A program made the translations under genes and the position numbers. Below, one piece after another: positions 1-12,690 of a stretch of 64,000 bases of DNA. Source of the stretch: Ulota crispa (Eukaryota > Streptophyta > Bryopsida > Orthotrichales > Orthotrichaceae); the NCBI GenBank assembly GCA_963920765.1, contig OY987242.1:30714002-30778001 (forward strand), read 5' to 3'. The notes under the pieces were generated by a model. That model was not told the DNA's origin, searched no databases, and worked only from the letters and a program-made list of their open reading frames with translations. The first letter of the stretch is position 1; each line of letters starts with the position of its first letter.

Positions 1-420
1 AACCAATTGTCTAGATCATGGTGTTTGATTGCCTATATTTTTTTACAAAATAATTTGGACTATTCGCAAGCAACCAAACGCAAAGCACCATGAAGTTTCA
101 AATTTCCTTGGCATAACATATGTGTAATCTATAAACTTGATTTTTGAGTGAAGGTGTTGTACATCTTGCTCTAAACCCCCCTCCTCCAAAAAAAAGGTCA
201 ATCTCAATCAAACTCAACCCAAAAAACGCATTGGAAGTTGTCCATGTCCTGCTTTCTCTATGTTTTGCGATCTAGAATTTATCAGAATTAGATGAATGTC
301 GTCTAGTTCCTAGCATAAAAACTTCCCAATTTTTTTACATAATCCTTGAAGACCAACGTCACCATCCATGTGGTCAAATTAATCGACTCTAAAGTTTGCT
401 AAGATAGTCACACCCAATTC

Positions 421-518
421 AAAGCGGGTCCTAAATCAAACCCTATGTACCCAGATTGTTCATTTCAGAATTGAAATGAACAATTTGGGTACATAGGGTC
501 AGATTTCTTAAACGCTTT
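421..518. repeat. 98-bp imperfect hairpin (mini-MITE)
   Basis: The two halves are reverse complements around a short centre at about 469: AAAGCGGGTCCTAAATC opens it and GATTTCTTAAACGCTTT closes it, with CCCTATGTACCC pairing with GGGTACATAGGG inside. Length and symmetry fit a very short MITE or foldback. No second copy was found in the window, so the family is unassigned. Confidence 0.6.
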
Positions 519-614
519 GTTATGGACATGTCTACTTTAATTGTAAAAATTCAATTCATAATGGCCTCTCTAACACAGCCCACACGGCTAAAAAGTTGAA
601 CAGTTGTTCTAGGG

Positions 615-682
615 TTAAGGTCCAATAGTTTTCATCGCTTTTGAACCATGTAGCCAAAAGTTATAAAAATTGTTGGACCTTA
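615..682. repeat. Short inverted repeat
   Basis: TAAGGTCCAATAGTTTT at the left pairs imperfectly with AAAATTGTTGGACCTTA at the right, with a loop of about 34 bp. It may be a tiny foldback element or a chance stem; no other copy was seen. Confidence 0.4.
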
Positions 683-1758
683 TCTCCTAAAGCGCAACAA
701 GTGTTGCAAAGAAAATAAGACAAAACTGCCATTTTTTGATGATTTATTTAAAACTCAAAATAAAACTTATTTTTGAGTTTCAATCGTATAGACGTGTAAT
801 GTACAAGGCAATGTGTGAAAAAAAAATCAGCCCATTTGGGAGTGCAGCTTGTAAGGTTATTACGTTTGAAGTGAGAAAAACAACTTTTTTTCATTTTGCC
901 AAACAAGGTCAGCAGACTTTGAGCCCTCTTAAAGTAATATTTTTGCTTTACACAAAAAAAATATATATCATTCACAAGTATATGATGTTAGGTTCACTTG
1001 TGAAAAAATTTAGAAGCAAATGTAGAGTCTAGCTTATTCCAAATCACCATGTAATGCAAGGAGGCTCTATGAGTTGGCAATACACTAGTCATTTTTTTAT
1101 GATTTCTTGTGCAATAAGGAAGTCTTATATTTGAAATTTGAATTGTCAAAACTTAGAGACAAACATCAAGAATATGCTAAAAAAATTAGGAGCTTTGGAC
1201 TTATATATTGAAAGATAATAGAGCCTAAAGTTAGAAGAAAATATCTTTTCTTGAAACGGCTCAAACATAGTTAACAAAGTTTGACTCCTCTTAGAATGTA
1301 ATGTGAGAGTTTCTTTTTGACAATTGTGTACCATATTTTATTAGTTACATACATGCCAAGCTTCAAAAGTTAATGAGAGTTTTAGCATAAGATTCTCCAA
1401 AGATGCCCAAACTGCCCAAGGTGCCTAATTTTTTTGGGTAGCATAACTTTTTACTCAAGCATCCAATTGGATTTTTGTTTTTTTCACACAAATGTATTCA
1501 TTATGTGTACCTTGTCTCCAAATTTCAAAAACATCCGCCAAAAATTGACTTCATAAGAACCTATCCAAACTTTCAACTAAGTGTTGAACAAACTTTTGTG
1601 GTTTAGAGGTTAAAGCTACTCCTTGAACACATCATGTGTGAAAATTTCAAAGAAAAAAAATCCATTTGTAGTGAGCTACCCAAAATCACTATGTTGCCAA
1701 ATAAACATTATTTGGGCCTTTAGAGGTCAAGGCACCAAATTTAATTTTTTGACCTTAA

Positions 1759-2012
1759 CACCATATTAGGTAAATTGGGAAAAATGGTACATTTTTGGGA
1801 CTTTTGCAGGTTGTAGGTGATCACCTACATTTGAGCTCAGCGTTTTTTTTTGTACACGTGCCCTCACCTGAGAGGAAGAATTTGTGAGGGAAAAAATCTT
1901 AGTGGCTCATACTGAATTTGATACCTTCAAATTTGGTTTTAGGTGACTTCTCTAGATTCAACTGACGTACAAATTGGGACCCCCCATTTTCCCAATTTAC
2001 CTAATATGTTGT
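1759..2012. repeat. MITE with CACCATATTAGG ends, copy 1
   Basis: A 254-bp element opens with CACCATATTAGGTAAATTGG and closes with the near reverse complement, CCAATTTACCTAATATG. Its interior carries a line shared by all copies: a gtacacrtgccctcacctgag segment and a 'gaggaatttgtgagggaaaaaatc' segment. Other copies lie at 8022-8282, 14785-15049, 15683-15932 and 20540-21006. There is no coding capacity. The superfamily is not decided because I cannot define a clean target duplication. Confidence 0.8.
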
Positions 2013-4688
2013 TCCTTGTCATAAACTACAATTATCAAGGCAACAAGTAAAGTAATGGCTTGCAAATCAAACATTGTACAAGTCCCTTAACCCCCAAAGG
2101 ATTAAGCTATGTTTTCACCAAAACCGCTCCAAATTGCCATTTCTAGTACAAGTACCAAATTTTAGAAGAAAAAAATATTTTATGGATACATAAGGTAGAA
2201 GCAACTAAATGCGACACTTACCTCAGATGTGGTAACTTGGAGGGTCTTTTGAGAATGGAATGGCATGTGCTTGTTAGGAAATGGGTACAAATCCAAGCAA
2301 AATTGTTTTCAAAATTTCTTGAGATCGTATGTGTAAATTATGAATTGTTGAAGGTAACTCCCTAGATTGACCTATTGTGGACACTAGACCCTTGAAAAAG
2401 TGACAACAAAAAGACCATGTCACACCCAATCATGGACCACCACCTATACAATTTTATTTCACTTATGTCAACTTGCGTGTCTAATTTGGGTGCATGCGTG
2501 TCTTGTTTGGGTGCAGGAGTGCTTACTTTTAGGTTTAATTTTAGATGTCGCTAAACAACTAGTGTTGCATTTAGGTGCTTCTACCTTATAGCTGTAAGAT
2601 CTTGTAATACACTCGTTTCAAAAGATGTACAAAAAATCAGAAATTTCTACCATGTAGATTGTAAGATAGAGTCTTGGGCATCAAGTAGTAGCATTTTTTA
2701 AACTACTTCCACACATTCAATTCTTCATCAAATTCAAAAGTGATTACAACTTTAAAAAGCTAGCTCATGGGGACAAAATTTATTAGAATTGGAAAATTAA
2801 ATTATTTTTATTCCATGCTTTTGATCCATGTTAAATACAATTTTGCACAAATAAGTGTCATGTTCATCCACTTTTATCAACATTAACAACATCTTTTTGA
2901 TTTTTGACCACCTTTTAGAACTTGAAATTGCTTCAACTCAAGCAAGCTTATTGTACATTGAGAATAGATTGAGAATATACTAGTGATAAATTGTTGAAAA
3001 TTTTGTAGTGATTTTAAAAGCATTTAAATCATAATTGGATTTTTTTTCAATTGTTTTTTTTCTAATACTTCTCTTAATTAGATTTATGTCAAACTTTAAC
3101 AAAATTTGCTCCTTCTTCTAAACTTTTCAATTATGTAATTAGTTTTAGATTTGATAAAGTATTGATTGCGTAAGAAAGGACTACGACTTACTGTCTAGGA
3201 CTATTTGATTTGAATTAACAAAAAGCCATTTTTTGTCCCTCCAAAAATCCAAGCAGCTGCACTCCAAAAGGTCACATTTGTACAATTAATATTCCAAAAT
3301 GGTTGTAACTCTTAGGATGCATTCTTTAAGGCAAGTTGGATACATACATGAAAACTTTCAAATCATTTGGAATTGTACAACATATGGGAAAAAAATTGTA
3401 AGTAAAAAGAAGTAAAGAATGATTCAAAACACTAAATTGCTAAGAATTTAATTATGAGAATAAAATTATCAATCTCAACGGTTCTAGTGTTGTAATTGAC
3501 AACTTACACTTTTTGGTTTTATTTTGTTTTCATAATATTGAAAATTGAGTAAACAAAGGACTTCAAATTTGTTTTAGAGTAAAGAACTCATAATTGCCCC
3601 CACACAAAAACTCCTCATAACTTTCATCTCATTGATCAAAATGGAATGATTCAAAGCACTCAACATATATGTAAATCTCCCAAACCAATTTTAATTTTTT
3701 GTTTTTGAAAAAAGCAATCTTCCCTAATGGACTGCTCGCCTAGAGAAAGAAGCATCATATTAGGTTATAACTTTTTACTTGTAATTTTAAATGTCCTAAA
3801 ATTTAGTGTATATAAACGGTATTACTTGATCCCACCTTTTGTTAAAATTTCAGCCCATAATATGGAAATTTCCAATCATAAGTACTTGCCCAAAATTGCT
3901 ATACTGCCAAAAAACACAATTTAGTCCTTTAGGGATTAAGAGCCTTGATTATATGGAACTCAATATAAGGCAAGGTGGCAAACAACAGCTTACAAGCTAG
4001 AAGCAATCAATGCTTGTTGCAAGCTTCCATTTGTGTACCGTGTGGTGATGGAAAATTGACCAACAAGGATTCTAGCATGTTCTAGACCTTTATCATGGCA
4101 ACCCTCACCAACTATGCTTGTCATTGTTTTTTGTGTAATAGCAATTCAAAGCCTCAAAAATTAGCATCCAAAGAAAAGTACAACCTTCAATAATTTGTAT
4201 GTGTGCACTCACATCTAATCTTGCTACTCACAAAATTTGAGGTGAAATAGAGGCTTTTTAGAATTTTCTAAAAATTAACAAATAGCAATTACTTGCTAGA
4301 AAATGACATTTTGCCATCATATGTTGTTTGATCAAATGTTGTAATTTCAAACATCTCCCACAATCAATTGTCCCTAAATTTTATAAGCCATTTTCTAAAT
4401 AGGTGTCTAGCTATTTTCAATTGTCACTATTTGTGTATCATCCAAATGACTAAGATATAATGCATTATAGTTGTAGGTCTTCTTAAACCTTAATTTTGGT
4501 GAAATTGGCTTGGACACTTAGTGTTAACTAAGTTCTATTTTTTTGATAATATCCAAATAGTTGAATTCACCATTGCAGTGACCTATATTTATTGAGAAGA
4601 TATGAAATCAATATTTTGAAACTCTTTTTAGATTGACTGTGAATGGAATAATGCAAATTTTCTATAAGGTTTTTTTAGGTATAATTTA
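2013..4688. other. AT-rich stretch with decayed TTAA-family traces
   Basis: No gene seen. TTAACCCCCAAAGG at 2087 and CCTTTAGGGATTAA ending at 3939 look like the two ends of a much-decayed TTAA-family element. The text near 3,600-3,660 (CTCCTCATAACTTTCATCTC) matches that family's interior, for example near 17,580. Whether the two ends belong to one element is uncertain. Confidence 0.4.
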
Positions 4689-4957
4689 GGGGGATGCTAT
4701 TTCATGAGCGGAGATTTGTAAGCCCAAAGCCCTGAGCAAGGGTTTTTTGTCAAAATGATAAATTTCACTTATAAATGTGTACATATATCAAGGTACATAT
4801 GGCCCTTTAATTATGCATTTTATACTAATATCTCTTGAAAAACTTGTTGTTTTTTAAGTTATTCCATTGATTTTGAGTTGAGTCTCCATTCCTGCTCATA
4901 GAATCTTGAATCCCTACTCATGGCTCACCATTTTACGCTCACCAAATAGTGTCCCTC
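4689..4957. repeat. MITE with GATGCTATTT ends, copy 1
   Basis: The left end reads GGGGGATGCTATTTCATGAG. The right end is CGCTCACCAAATAGTGTCCC, its approximate inverse. The interior has 'ctcatggctcaccattttacgctcacc' wording shared, inverted, with 10437-10687 and 10760-11038. It is non-coding. Confidence 0.65.
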
Positions 4958-5114
4958 TTGTGAGGGTGGGGCTTCGTTCCTTGTTCAATTTATATTTTAT
5001 CAAACTTGTTTTTAGGTACAAGTTTATTTCTAAAGGTTATGCATTGTATCAATAAATCTCTATATACCCAGAGCCTCATATAATTTAGGTTTATCTTTAT
5101 TACTAACAATGAAG

Positions 5115-6053
5115 TTAACCCCTAAAGGACCATTGTCCCTACGAGGGCCAAATGAGATTTCGAGCATGTGCCTATGGCTAAATTACTTTGCGTGATTTTT
5201 TGAAACTTTTACTAAAGATGGGGAATTCAAATATCTACATGGGCATCTAATTTTTCCTTTATTTTGACAATTATTGAAGAAGTTATGCATTAATTTCAAA
5301 AGACTTTTGAGATTGGCCAGCCAAAAACTTTTTTAAAAATAACTTTTTTTCAAAATAAAAATTTGAAACTGGTTCCTTAGATTTATATATATGTGGAGAG
5401 CTTTGAATCATTCAATTTTGATTTACAAGTGAAAAGTTTTAGTTTGCGGGCAGGTATGGAACTCCCATACCTCCATTCCTTTTGCCTTTGGTACTTTACT
5501 TTTTTATGCTCTTTGTGAATTTTTTTTCTTTTTTTCTTTTTTTTCCAAGTTGTAGTAGACTAAGAGTCCTTGGTTTTGATGATTTGGATCAACGTAATTC
5601 ATATTTCTCAATTTTACATAAATCCTCCAATTTTGCCTAGTGTATATGCAAATTTCATGGCCTTACGGCATTGTAGGATTTTACAAAGTATGATTCACAC
5701 CTCCAAAGAATTTGAAAATTCTCCCACACATACCTAACTTGGTCTTGTACATGCAAAAAATAAACCTCAAGTTTGTGTAGAGCAATTTTTTTTTATCAAT
5801 GGTCAAAGGCTTATGAAAATTTTGGGCAATAAGGTAAAAAACTTTTTTTTCCACTTTGGATGTCAATAACTTTCTTCTCTACATCCAAAATGACCTAATT
5901 TTTTTCCCACAAGTACCTCTAGTAGTCTAGTGCAAGATCCTACGATTGGATTTTCAAGAAAATAAATTTTTTACACCTCTCTACTCATTCCCCCAAAAGT
6001 GGCAATTTTCAGTGATTTTCACTGAAAAAAGGGCTTGGTCCTTTAGGGGTTAA
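5115..6053 (+). mobile_element. piggyBac-like TTAA MITE, copy at 5.1 kb
   Basis: This 939-bp non-coding element starts TTAACCCCTAAAGGACC and ends GGTCCTTTAGGGGTTAA, so its terminal repeats are inverted. The outermost TTAA on both sides is what a piggyBac target duplication would give. The interior shows the family's fixed landmarks: a 'cctacgaggg' block after the left end, a GATTTTTTGAAACTTTTA block, a central TTTAGTTTGCGGG motif, and AAAAGTGGCA near the right end. No transposase is present, so it must have been moved by a source elsewhere. Confidence 0.75.
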
Positions 6054-8021
6054 ATAATAAACAATCTTTGCTCACAACTTTTATTTCATTTCTACTAGGT
6101 ACAATGGGTAGTGATTTTAGTCAAAGAACAATTTAAAAATACTTGTAAGCATTGTAAATTGGTCTCAGCTTTGGAAAATTACTTAAACTTAATGTCACTT
6201 GACACATGCAGTATACAGCTATTTTAGGTACAATGACAAATTTTACTTTTATAAATAACCAAAACTAAATCAAGAAACAACATGTTACTCTATTGCTCTA
6301 TTGGTGTTGACATTGGTGCGCGTATTGTGATTAGATTTTGAGGACATTTAAAGTCTAGTTAAAAGTATATGGAGGTGAAATTGAGTTTGTGTTTAATGCA
6401 TTGAAAATGAGGATGAAGGTATCTCTTTAAGAATGGTATATATCAAATTGAACAAATTATTTAGTAAGAATTTGTCTAAATTGTTGAAAACAACCATTTT
6501 CGGTCAGTGATGATGGCTATTTGTTAGGGTGTATACTATGTAGTTGTGATTACAAAAGTGATTTATAAGTAGTTCTTGTAGTAACATCATTGTTGAGTGG
6601 AACACAATTACCAATTTAACACTTTGGTTTTGTTTTTAAATATGTTATAACAAATGTTGGTAGAATCATTACTATTTTAGCCAATAATTGCTAAATTCAG
6701 TCACATATGGCTAACATTGGAATATAGCAACATGATGGTCATCCTTGTTAAGGTAGAAAAATATTGAGTCATCTAAATTACAAGATTCAAGTTAGGATAC
6801 CAAAACATTGTAATGTGTAGATATTATAAATTCAAACAAGATATTTGACTTAACCCCTTAGACGTCTTGCAATTGCAACATGTGGATTTCAAAAGCAACT
6901 AAGCCATAATAAATGGTTGTCATAGCTCTTTTGCAATATCTGTCGACCAGAGTTTATTGTCCATTAGGTTATAATTGCCGTTTGTTGTTTCCTGATTATC
7001 ATCTGATTCAGTGCAATTGCAAATCAGTTGTTTGATTTGAGAAGGTTATTGTCTACTATTCGTTATTAGGTGCATTTTGTTTGCCATTTGCCTGATGTTT
7101 GCTTTCCAATCCACCATCATCATAGATGAATACCTAAATTCAAAGAGATAATTGTTGTTTCCTCTTTGCCGTTTGTTATTTTTTTTAACCTTTGCAAAAT
7201 CTTCCATGTCAACTCTTGTCATCCATGTATTGACTACGTATCATTTTTTTGTTTTATCCACTGGAACATTATGTCCAAATGCACATTTAGATGCGAATGT
7301 TTGGATTTTGAATGTGTTCGTGCTCTAAACGTTTAGATAAAAACAATCTAGATTCTTTATACCAGGTTAAAATAATCTTTTGGTGTCTATAAATATGAAA
7401 ATTATTAAAAATTGTTCAAAGTGTATCGATCTCTTGAAATTTTAAAATTTTGGTAATTATGTTGTTTATATCTTGAATGGTGAATTAAATACAACTACCA
7501 TATTAATACCTCAATAAGGTAGTCGCATTGTAAACTAATCTTCTAAATTTTGTGGACCCTTGAACATGTAAAATAAAATAACAAAATTTCTCATGGACCA
7601 AAATACAAGGACGTGCATGTTTTTGAGGGCCTTTTAAATTGATTATGAATATTTAAAAGTGAAAGTTATATGTAACTATAAATGAAATCTAATGAAATCC
7701 AATTGCATATGTTGTGCACGAAATAAAAACACTCATAGTATTTGAATACTTTGCTAGTCAATTTTAAATTGAGGACATTCGTACCAAAAAATTGACCCTA
7801 TACAAAGTAGCTACTTATACATTATCAAGAATAGACCTATTCACTCCCAAATATATCCTAACCCCACTTTGATAAAGAAAACAACATGTACATTTTGTAT
7901 GTTTACATCATTGATAGCTCCCAAAAAAATCATGAATGTAAACGAGAAATATGTTGTAACATACAAAAGTCAAATTACAGGTTCTAAGTTGTATTTGAAT
8001 GATGAATCCATTTTGTTGTAA
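6054..8021. other. AT-rich non-coding stretch
   Basis: No ORF of interest and no clear repeat boundary. A lone TTAACCCCTTAGACGTC near 6,850 resembles a TTAA-family end, but I found no partner end. Confidence 0.5.
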
Positions 8022-8282
8022 CGCCATATTAGGTATATTGGGAAAAACAAAGGTACCATTTTGTACTCCACCTTAATCCAAAATAGTCACCTCAAACCAG
8101 ATTCGAAAGTATCAGATTCAGTCTAAGCCACTAAGATTTTTTCCCTCACAAATTCCTCCTCTTAGGTAAGGACATGTGTACCAAAAAAAATGTTGGAGCT
8201 CGGTTTGGAGCCTGCTTTGGGGTGATCATCCCAAACCTTCAAAAGTCCCAAAATGAACATTTTGACCCAAATTAATGAATGT
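8022..8282. repeat. MITE with CACCATATTAGG ends, copy 2
   Basis: The left end is CGCCATATTAGGTATATTGG. The right end is degraded (CCCAAATTAATGAATGTG). The interior blocks 'ctcaccttagg', 'ttttttccctcacaaattcctcctc' and 'gtgatca' match 1759-2012 in inverse orientation, so the assignment rests on the interior and the left end. Confidence 0.7.
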
Positions 8283-8568
8283 GTGGATTTGTTCTATTTT
8301 GTCTCAATGAATATATTGCAATAAAAAGTCTATTAGAATGGATTTAAAATTTTCTCAGTTTCTAGTCTAAACCCTAACACTACTAAAGGAGAATATTTAC
8401 AATAAAATTTGGAAGCAAGATACATTGTAAATGTCAACAAGTTGGCAAAAATAACAAGCAAAGAATTAGAGAAGGTCAACTAGCATTACCTTGTCCAAAA
8501 TAACATAAAAGGTCCTTTTTCATTGCGTGTCAAAAAAAATGCAATAACACTTTCTAAAATAAAAAAAA

Positions 8569-8630
8569 GGGAATTGATACATATACCACCCATTCTTGAC
8601 TACTCCATCACACCCTATTATACATGGTCA
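8569..8630. repeat. Fragment of the GGGAATTGATA foldback
   Basis: GGGAATTGATACATATACCAC followed by a 'tactccatcacaccct' block matches the left end of the complete foldback at 26380-26789. No matching right end was found before the TTAA element that starts at 8736, so this is a partial copy. Confidence 0.5.
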
Positions 8631-8735
8631 GTATTTACAATACTAAAATAGGTGTGGACTATAGGAAAAACAATACTAATTTTTGGTAAGACAACTTGAC
8701 ATAGAAGATACAATTTTATTTTTATTTTTCTCCTC

Positions 8736-9664
8736 TTAACCCCTAAATCCTTGAGTGTACCCTCAAGGGACAAATGAGATTTTGGGTAGGTACCTACGGC
8801 CTCAATTTTTGTCCTGATTTTTTGAAACTTTTTTTGAAGATAGGAAAACACATTAGCTTTTGGGAAATTTAATTTTTATTCCAATCAATGCTTGGGAGAA
8901 AAAGTTATGCTCAAATAAGCACAAATTTATGGAGATTGGGCAGCAAAAAAAAATCACAAAAACTTGAATTTTTTTTAAATTTTTTTTTAATCTCACAAGT
9001 TATAGTTTTTTTTATATCAAAAGCTTTGATTCATTCCATTTGGACTAGTTATGAGAAAATTATTGACAATCTTGTTTTTTGGGCAATTCAAGCATCTTCT
9101 TAAAAAAATAACTTGTATACTTCATTTTTGAATGCAAGTTTAACATTTTTTCAAAAAAAACTATTGGAGAGGGTGAAGTTTGCTTTCTAGAACAATCTCA
9201 CCATTGGGATCATTGCATTTCAATTCCATTGCAAGGTTATTAGCAACTTAAGTTTTTGTTCAATCTCATACCTTCTTCCACCTAATGTTTTTCTTAAGAA
9301 TGAAAATTAAGTATTTTTTGTTTTAATTTTTTTTAAAGATCCTCAAATCATTTTCCCACCATAAAAAAACAAACCTCAAAACTCTAAAGTGCAAAAGTTT
9401 GAAGTTAAAAATATACAAAGTCAAATAATCTTGTCATGCAAGGTGCAAGAATGTTTTTTTTTCAATTTGAAAGCAAATATCTTGCAATATGGATGGTCAA
9501 AGTTTTTGAACTTTTTTTTCTACATTCTTATACTAATCTAGTACAAGATCCTATGGCTAGATATGAAAAAAGATCAATTTTCAAACTTTTTTACTCTTTG
9601 CAATAGAAATGGTAGTTTTGAGTGTCTTTTGACAAAATAAAGGCCCCAAGGATTTAGGGGTTAA
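8736..9664 (+). mobile_element. piggyBac-like TTAA MITE, copy at 8.7 kb
   Basis: It starts TTAACCCCTAAATCC and ends GGATTTAGGGGTTAA. Length is 929 bp. The interior is the same sub-type as the inverted copy at 12691-13610: both contain the CTTTGATTCATTCCATTTGG and 'caatctcaccattgggatcattgc' blocks. The ORFs inside are chance readings of this repeat. Confidence 0.75.
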
Positions 9665-9746
9665 TCCCGCTCATAGTATCAAATTAACAAAATATGAATT
9701 AAACTAAAAATAATTAAAAAATTTCAATTAATACTATGAGCGGGAT
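9664..9746. repeat. 83-bp hairpin with ATCCCGCTCATAGTAT arms
   Basis: A perfect 16-bp inverted pair, ATCCCGCTCATAGTAT at 9664-9679 and ATACTATGAGCGGGAT at 9731-9746, encloses an AT-only loop. It abuts the TTAA end of the preceding element, so one may have inserted at the edge of the other. No second copy was seen. Confidence 0.65.
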
Positions 9747-10079
9747 CTGAAGCTAAAAAACAAAAGTAAAGTTGCAACTTCTATGTCAAGTTGTGTTTTC
9801 AAATTAGTGATGTTTTTCTGTGGTCCATACCTATCTTTGTATTGTAAATTTTGACCATACATAGTAGGGTGTGGTAGAATAGTCAACACGGGGCGATACA
9901 TGTAACAATTCCCTAAAAAAACATTGACACTAGTGTATGATTGTATATGTTTTTTCACGCTAATTGATTTGTCTAATGTTTGTGAACAATAGATAGTTTT
10001 GCATGCCTCCAAAGAAAGTTTGCTAAAAATGTTGAATAATATTGTGTAGTTCCATAAACTACTATGGTTTAAGAGATCT

Positions 10080-10324
10080 TAAGGTAGGAGGCTCTAATTT
10101 GGTCTAGGGCTCTAATTTCGTTTAGCTTTAGGAAGGGCTGACATGTTACTTCAAATATCTATTATTGTCATTGATGAGTTAGGTGGGCATAGCATATTAG
10201 GTTAACTTACTAAGCCCACCTAACTCAGCAATGACAGTAATAGATATTTGAAGTAACATGTCAACCCTTTCCTAGAGCTAAACCAAATTAAAGCCCTAGA
10301 CCAAAGTAGAGCCTCCTATCTTAA
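10080..10324. repeat. MITE with TAAGGTAGGAGGCTC ends, copy 1
   Basis: This foldback of about 245 bp opens TAAGGTAGGAGGCTCTAATT and closes AGAGCCTCCTATCTTA. Almost the whole length pairs: the TCAAATATCTATTA and CACCTAACTC blocks occur in both arms. TTAA/TAA lies at each edge, so a 3-bp TWA duplication, as in PIF/Harbinger, is possible. Confidence 0.75.
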
Positions 10325-10436
10325 TGGTTTGTAGCCCAAAAAGCCTCTCATTACTGGAACACGTAAGATTAGCCCAAGGGCATGCAAACTACAATCAAAG
10401 CTGGAATTACTGAAAAAATTTACAATGCATAAAAGA

Positions 10437-10687
10437 GAGGATAATGCTATTTAGGGAGCATAAAATGGTGAGCCATGAGCGGTGAGCCAATATTTTGTGA
10501 GTGGGAATCAATTTTGAGCTTAAAATTAATGTACAAACATACTAGCAAATTTTTCAAGAGATGAACATTTATAATACAATGCACAATTACAAAGCCCTAT
10601 GTACACGTTTATAAGTAAAACTTAATATTTTGACAAAAATCTAGGCTCATGGCTCATGGATCTTTGCTCACAGTTTAGCATTCCTCA
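10437..10687. repeat. MITE with ATGCTATTT ends, copy 2
   Basis: GGATAATGCTATTTAGGGAG at the left and a degraded CAGTTTAGCATTCCTC at the right are inverse versions of each other. The interior has 'ggtgagccatgagcggtgagcc' and 'ggctcatggctcatgg'. It matches the neighbour at 10760 in the same orientation and 4689-4957 in the opposite one. Confidence 0.7.
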
Positions 10688-10759
10688 TTGGAGGATATTT
10701 TGATGTCATGCACATCTTTTAAGGCACAAGTCTCTAATCATGAAAATTGGTATTTTACT

Positions 10760-11038
10760 GGACAATGCTATTTGGTGAGGGTAAAACGGTGAGCATAAAA
10801 TGATGAGCCATGAGTGGTGAGCCAAGATTTTTGTGAGCTAGAACCAATTTTGAGCTTAAAATCAATGTAGAAACTAAAAATTGACAAAATTTTCAAGAGA
10901 TAAAAGTTTAAAATGCATAATTATAAGACCCTATGTACATAGGTGTCATTAGAATTTCTTATTTTGACAAAAAGTCTACGCTCACGGCTCATGGCTCATG
11001 GATCCCTGCTCACAAAATAGCATTCCCCATCATTTGAA
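10760..11038. repeat. MITE with ATGCTATTT ends, copy 3
   Basis: The left end is GGACAATGCTATTTGGTGAG and the right end is CACAAAATAGCATTCCCC. This is the best-kept copy of the family in the window; it lies about 70 bp after copy 2 in the same orientation. It is non-coding. Confidence 0.75.
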
Positions 11039-11165
11039 TAAATTTGAACCCTCCATAAGGCCCTTAAGAATTGACACCCTTGACATTTATTGAGCCTAGG
11101 TTGGATACATTAGAAGCATGTGAGAACTTGTGTGAAGTGTCTCTACCTTGTATGACTTTCCTATT

Positions 11166-12044
11166 GTACAATACCAAGCAAGCATGAATTGTCTGCTTCC
11201 TTGCTACTGTTCAAAGAACTTTGCATAATACATAGTAAAATTGGGATTTTGTTGTTTTGAATCATAGATATTGATTCTTATGCAATCCCAACCAAGCATA
11301 CCAAATTTTGATTCCAAAAAACCAAAACTCTATTTTTGGTGAGTTGATTTGTATTATTTCCATGATTTTACATGTAAATTGATTGAAGAAAATTGGTGAT
11401 GATTTTTTGAGATTCAATTGCATGGATGTGTAGGAAACATCTATATGCGCCTTTTTCATGTTAAAACAAATACCTCTAAGTAACAAAATTATGATTAAAA
11501 AGGAGTTCAATGTGGGTTGTGGTAGGACCAAAATTTGTAAAAATAGATATTTTTGTTTCTTAAGTAGCTTTTGGCTAAGTAAACATATTTTTATGTTCAA
11601 AAATACAAATTCAGTCATAGTGTATGAGTCAAGTAACAAAATTTGATTATCATAAAGAAATATTCTATTTATAAAATTTGAAGATGTTCATCTCAACATT
11701 GAAATCATTATAAAAGGATTTTAGGAGCATTTTTTGGAAATACGTATTAGAAGGAAATATGTCCATATGGATGCCTACACATTCATATAATAAAATCTCA
11801 AAAAGTCATCATCAATTTTCTTCAATTAGTTTTCATGTAAAATCATGAATTTAATACAAAATAATTCACCAAAAATAGAGTTTTGGTTTTTTGGAACCAA
11901 GATTTGGTATACTTGGTTGAGATTGCATAAGAATCAATACCTATGATTCAAAACAACAAAATCCCAATTTTACTATGTATTATGGGAGGTTCTTTGAACA
12001 ACAGCAAGGGAGCAGACTATTCATGCTTGCCTGGTAGTGTACAT
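11166..12044. repeat. Long-arm foldback element
   Basis: Two arms of about 290 bp (11166-11455 and 11755-12044) are near-perfect reverse complements around a loop of about 300 bp. Matching blocks include AAGCATGAATTGTCTGC with GCAGACTATTCATGCTT, and TAAAATTGGGATTTTGTTG on both strands. A transcript through it would fold into a long duplex, so it could feed small-RNA production. No protein is credible inside. Confidence 0.8.
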
Positions 12045-12380
12045 CACAAAAACTATGAATAGAAAATGGCAATCTAGTACTATGTCACAATTTTTTAATT
12101 ATTCTTCTACTATTGTATACAATCATAACTAAATGTTACCCTCACAAGTACTAGGCTGAAGATTTTAATATAGAGAAAAAGGACCATGGTAATATGTACA
12201 TGTAATTGTGACACCCAATGAAAATTGGACATGCCAATGTGAGCCATGATTGTACTCAAAAGCATAGTAGGGTGTAAGAAAATTTTGTTATCCCAAAGTA
12301 CAAATTAAAACAATTAAGGAGATCCCTTGAAAAGGGTTCTTAGGGGCCTTGTGGAGGGCTCATACTATTTCTAATGTACT
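12045..12380. other. Non-coding spacer
   Basis: No gene or bounded repeat is visible between the foldback and the TTAA-family fragment. Confidence 0.5.
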
Positions 12381-12690
12381 ATACCCCTAAATGCCCAAGA
12401 CCATACATTTTGAAAAGTATTTGAAAATTGTCATTCAATCATTTGATTCCAAAAACAATATTTTTTTGTACAAATCTAACCGTAGGATCTTACATTGGAC
12501 TTATATGAGGAGCCATCATGAAATTTTCATGAGGTTTGACTTAATGGACTAAGAGATATGAGCATTTGAATTTAGTATGAGAAGTTTTTTTTACCTCTGC
12601 CTAAAATATTTAGGTTGCTTGATTGCATATTGTGAACATTTTTTGCATTCTAGATGAAAGAGAGATTTATTCAGCATGCTCTAAATCATG
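12381..12690. repeat. TTAA-family fragment
   Basis: ATACCCCTAAATGCCCAAG looks like a family end. The following AACCGTAGGATCTTAC block and a GACTTAATGGAC block match the family's right-hand interior in inverse orientation. It is cut short by the intact-ended copy starting at 12691. Confidence 0.5.

Larger units (their letters stand above)
1..1758. other. AT-rich non-coding stretch
   Basis: No gene is recognisable. The short ORFs here run through oligo-A/T tracts and have no domain-like composition. Apart from the hairpins at 421-518 and 615-682, I see no organised structure. From about 1,385 onward some wording recalls the interior of the TTAA family seen elsewhere, but too decayed to bound. 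Confidence 0.6.

Noticed and set aside
11262-11639. A 125-codon minus-strand ORF
   Set aside because: It spans one arm and loop of the foldback; the other arm lacks a matching frame and no domain is seen.
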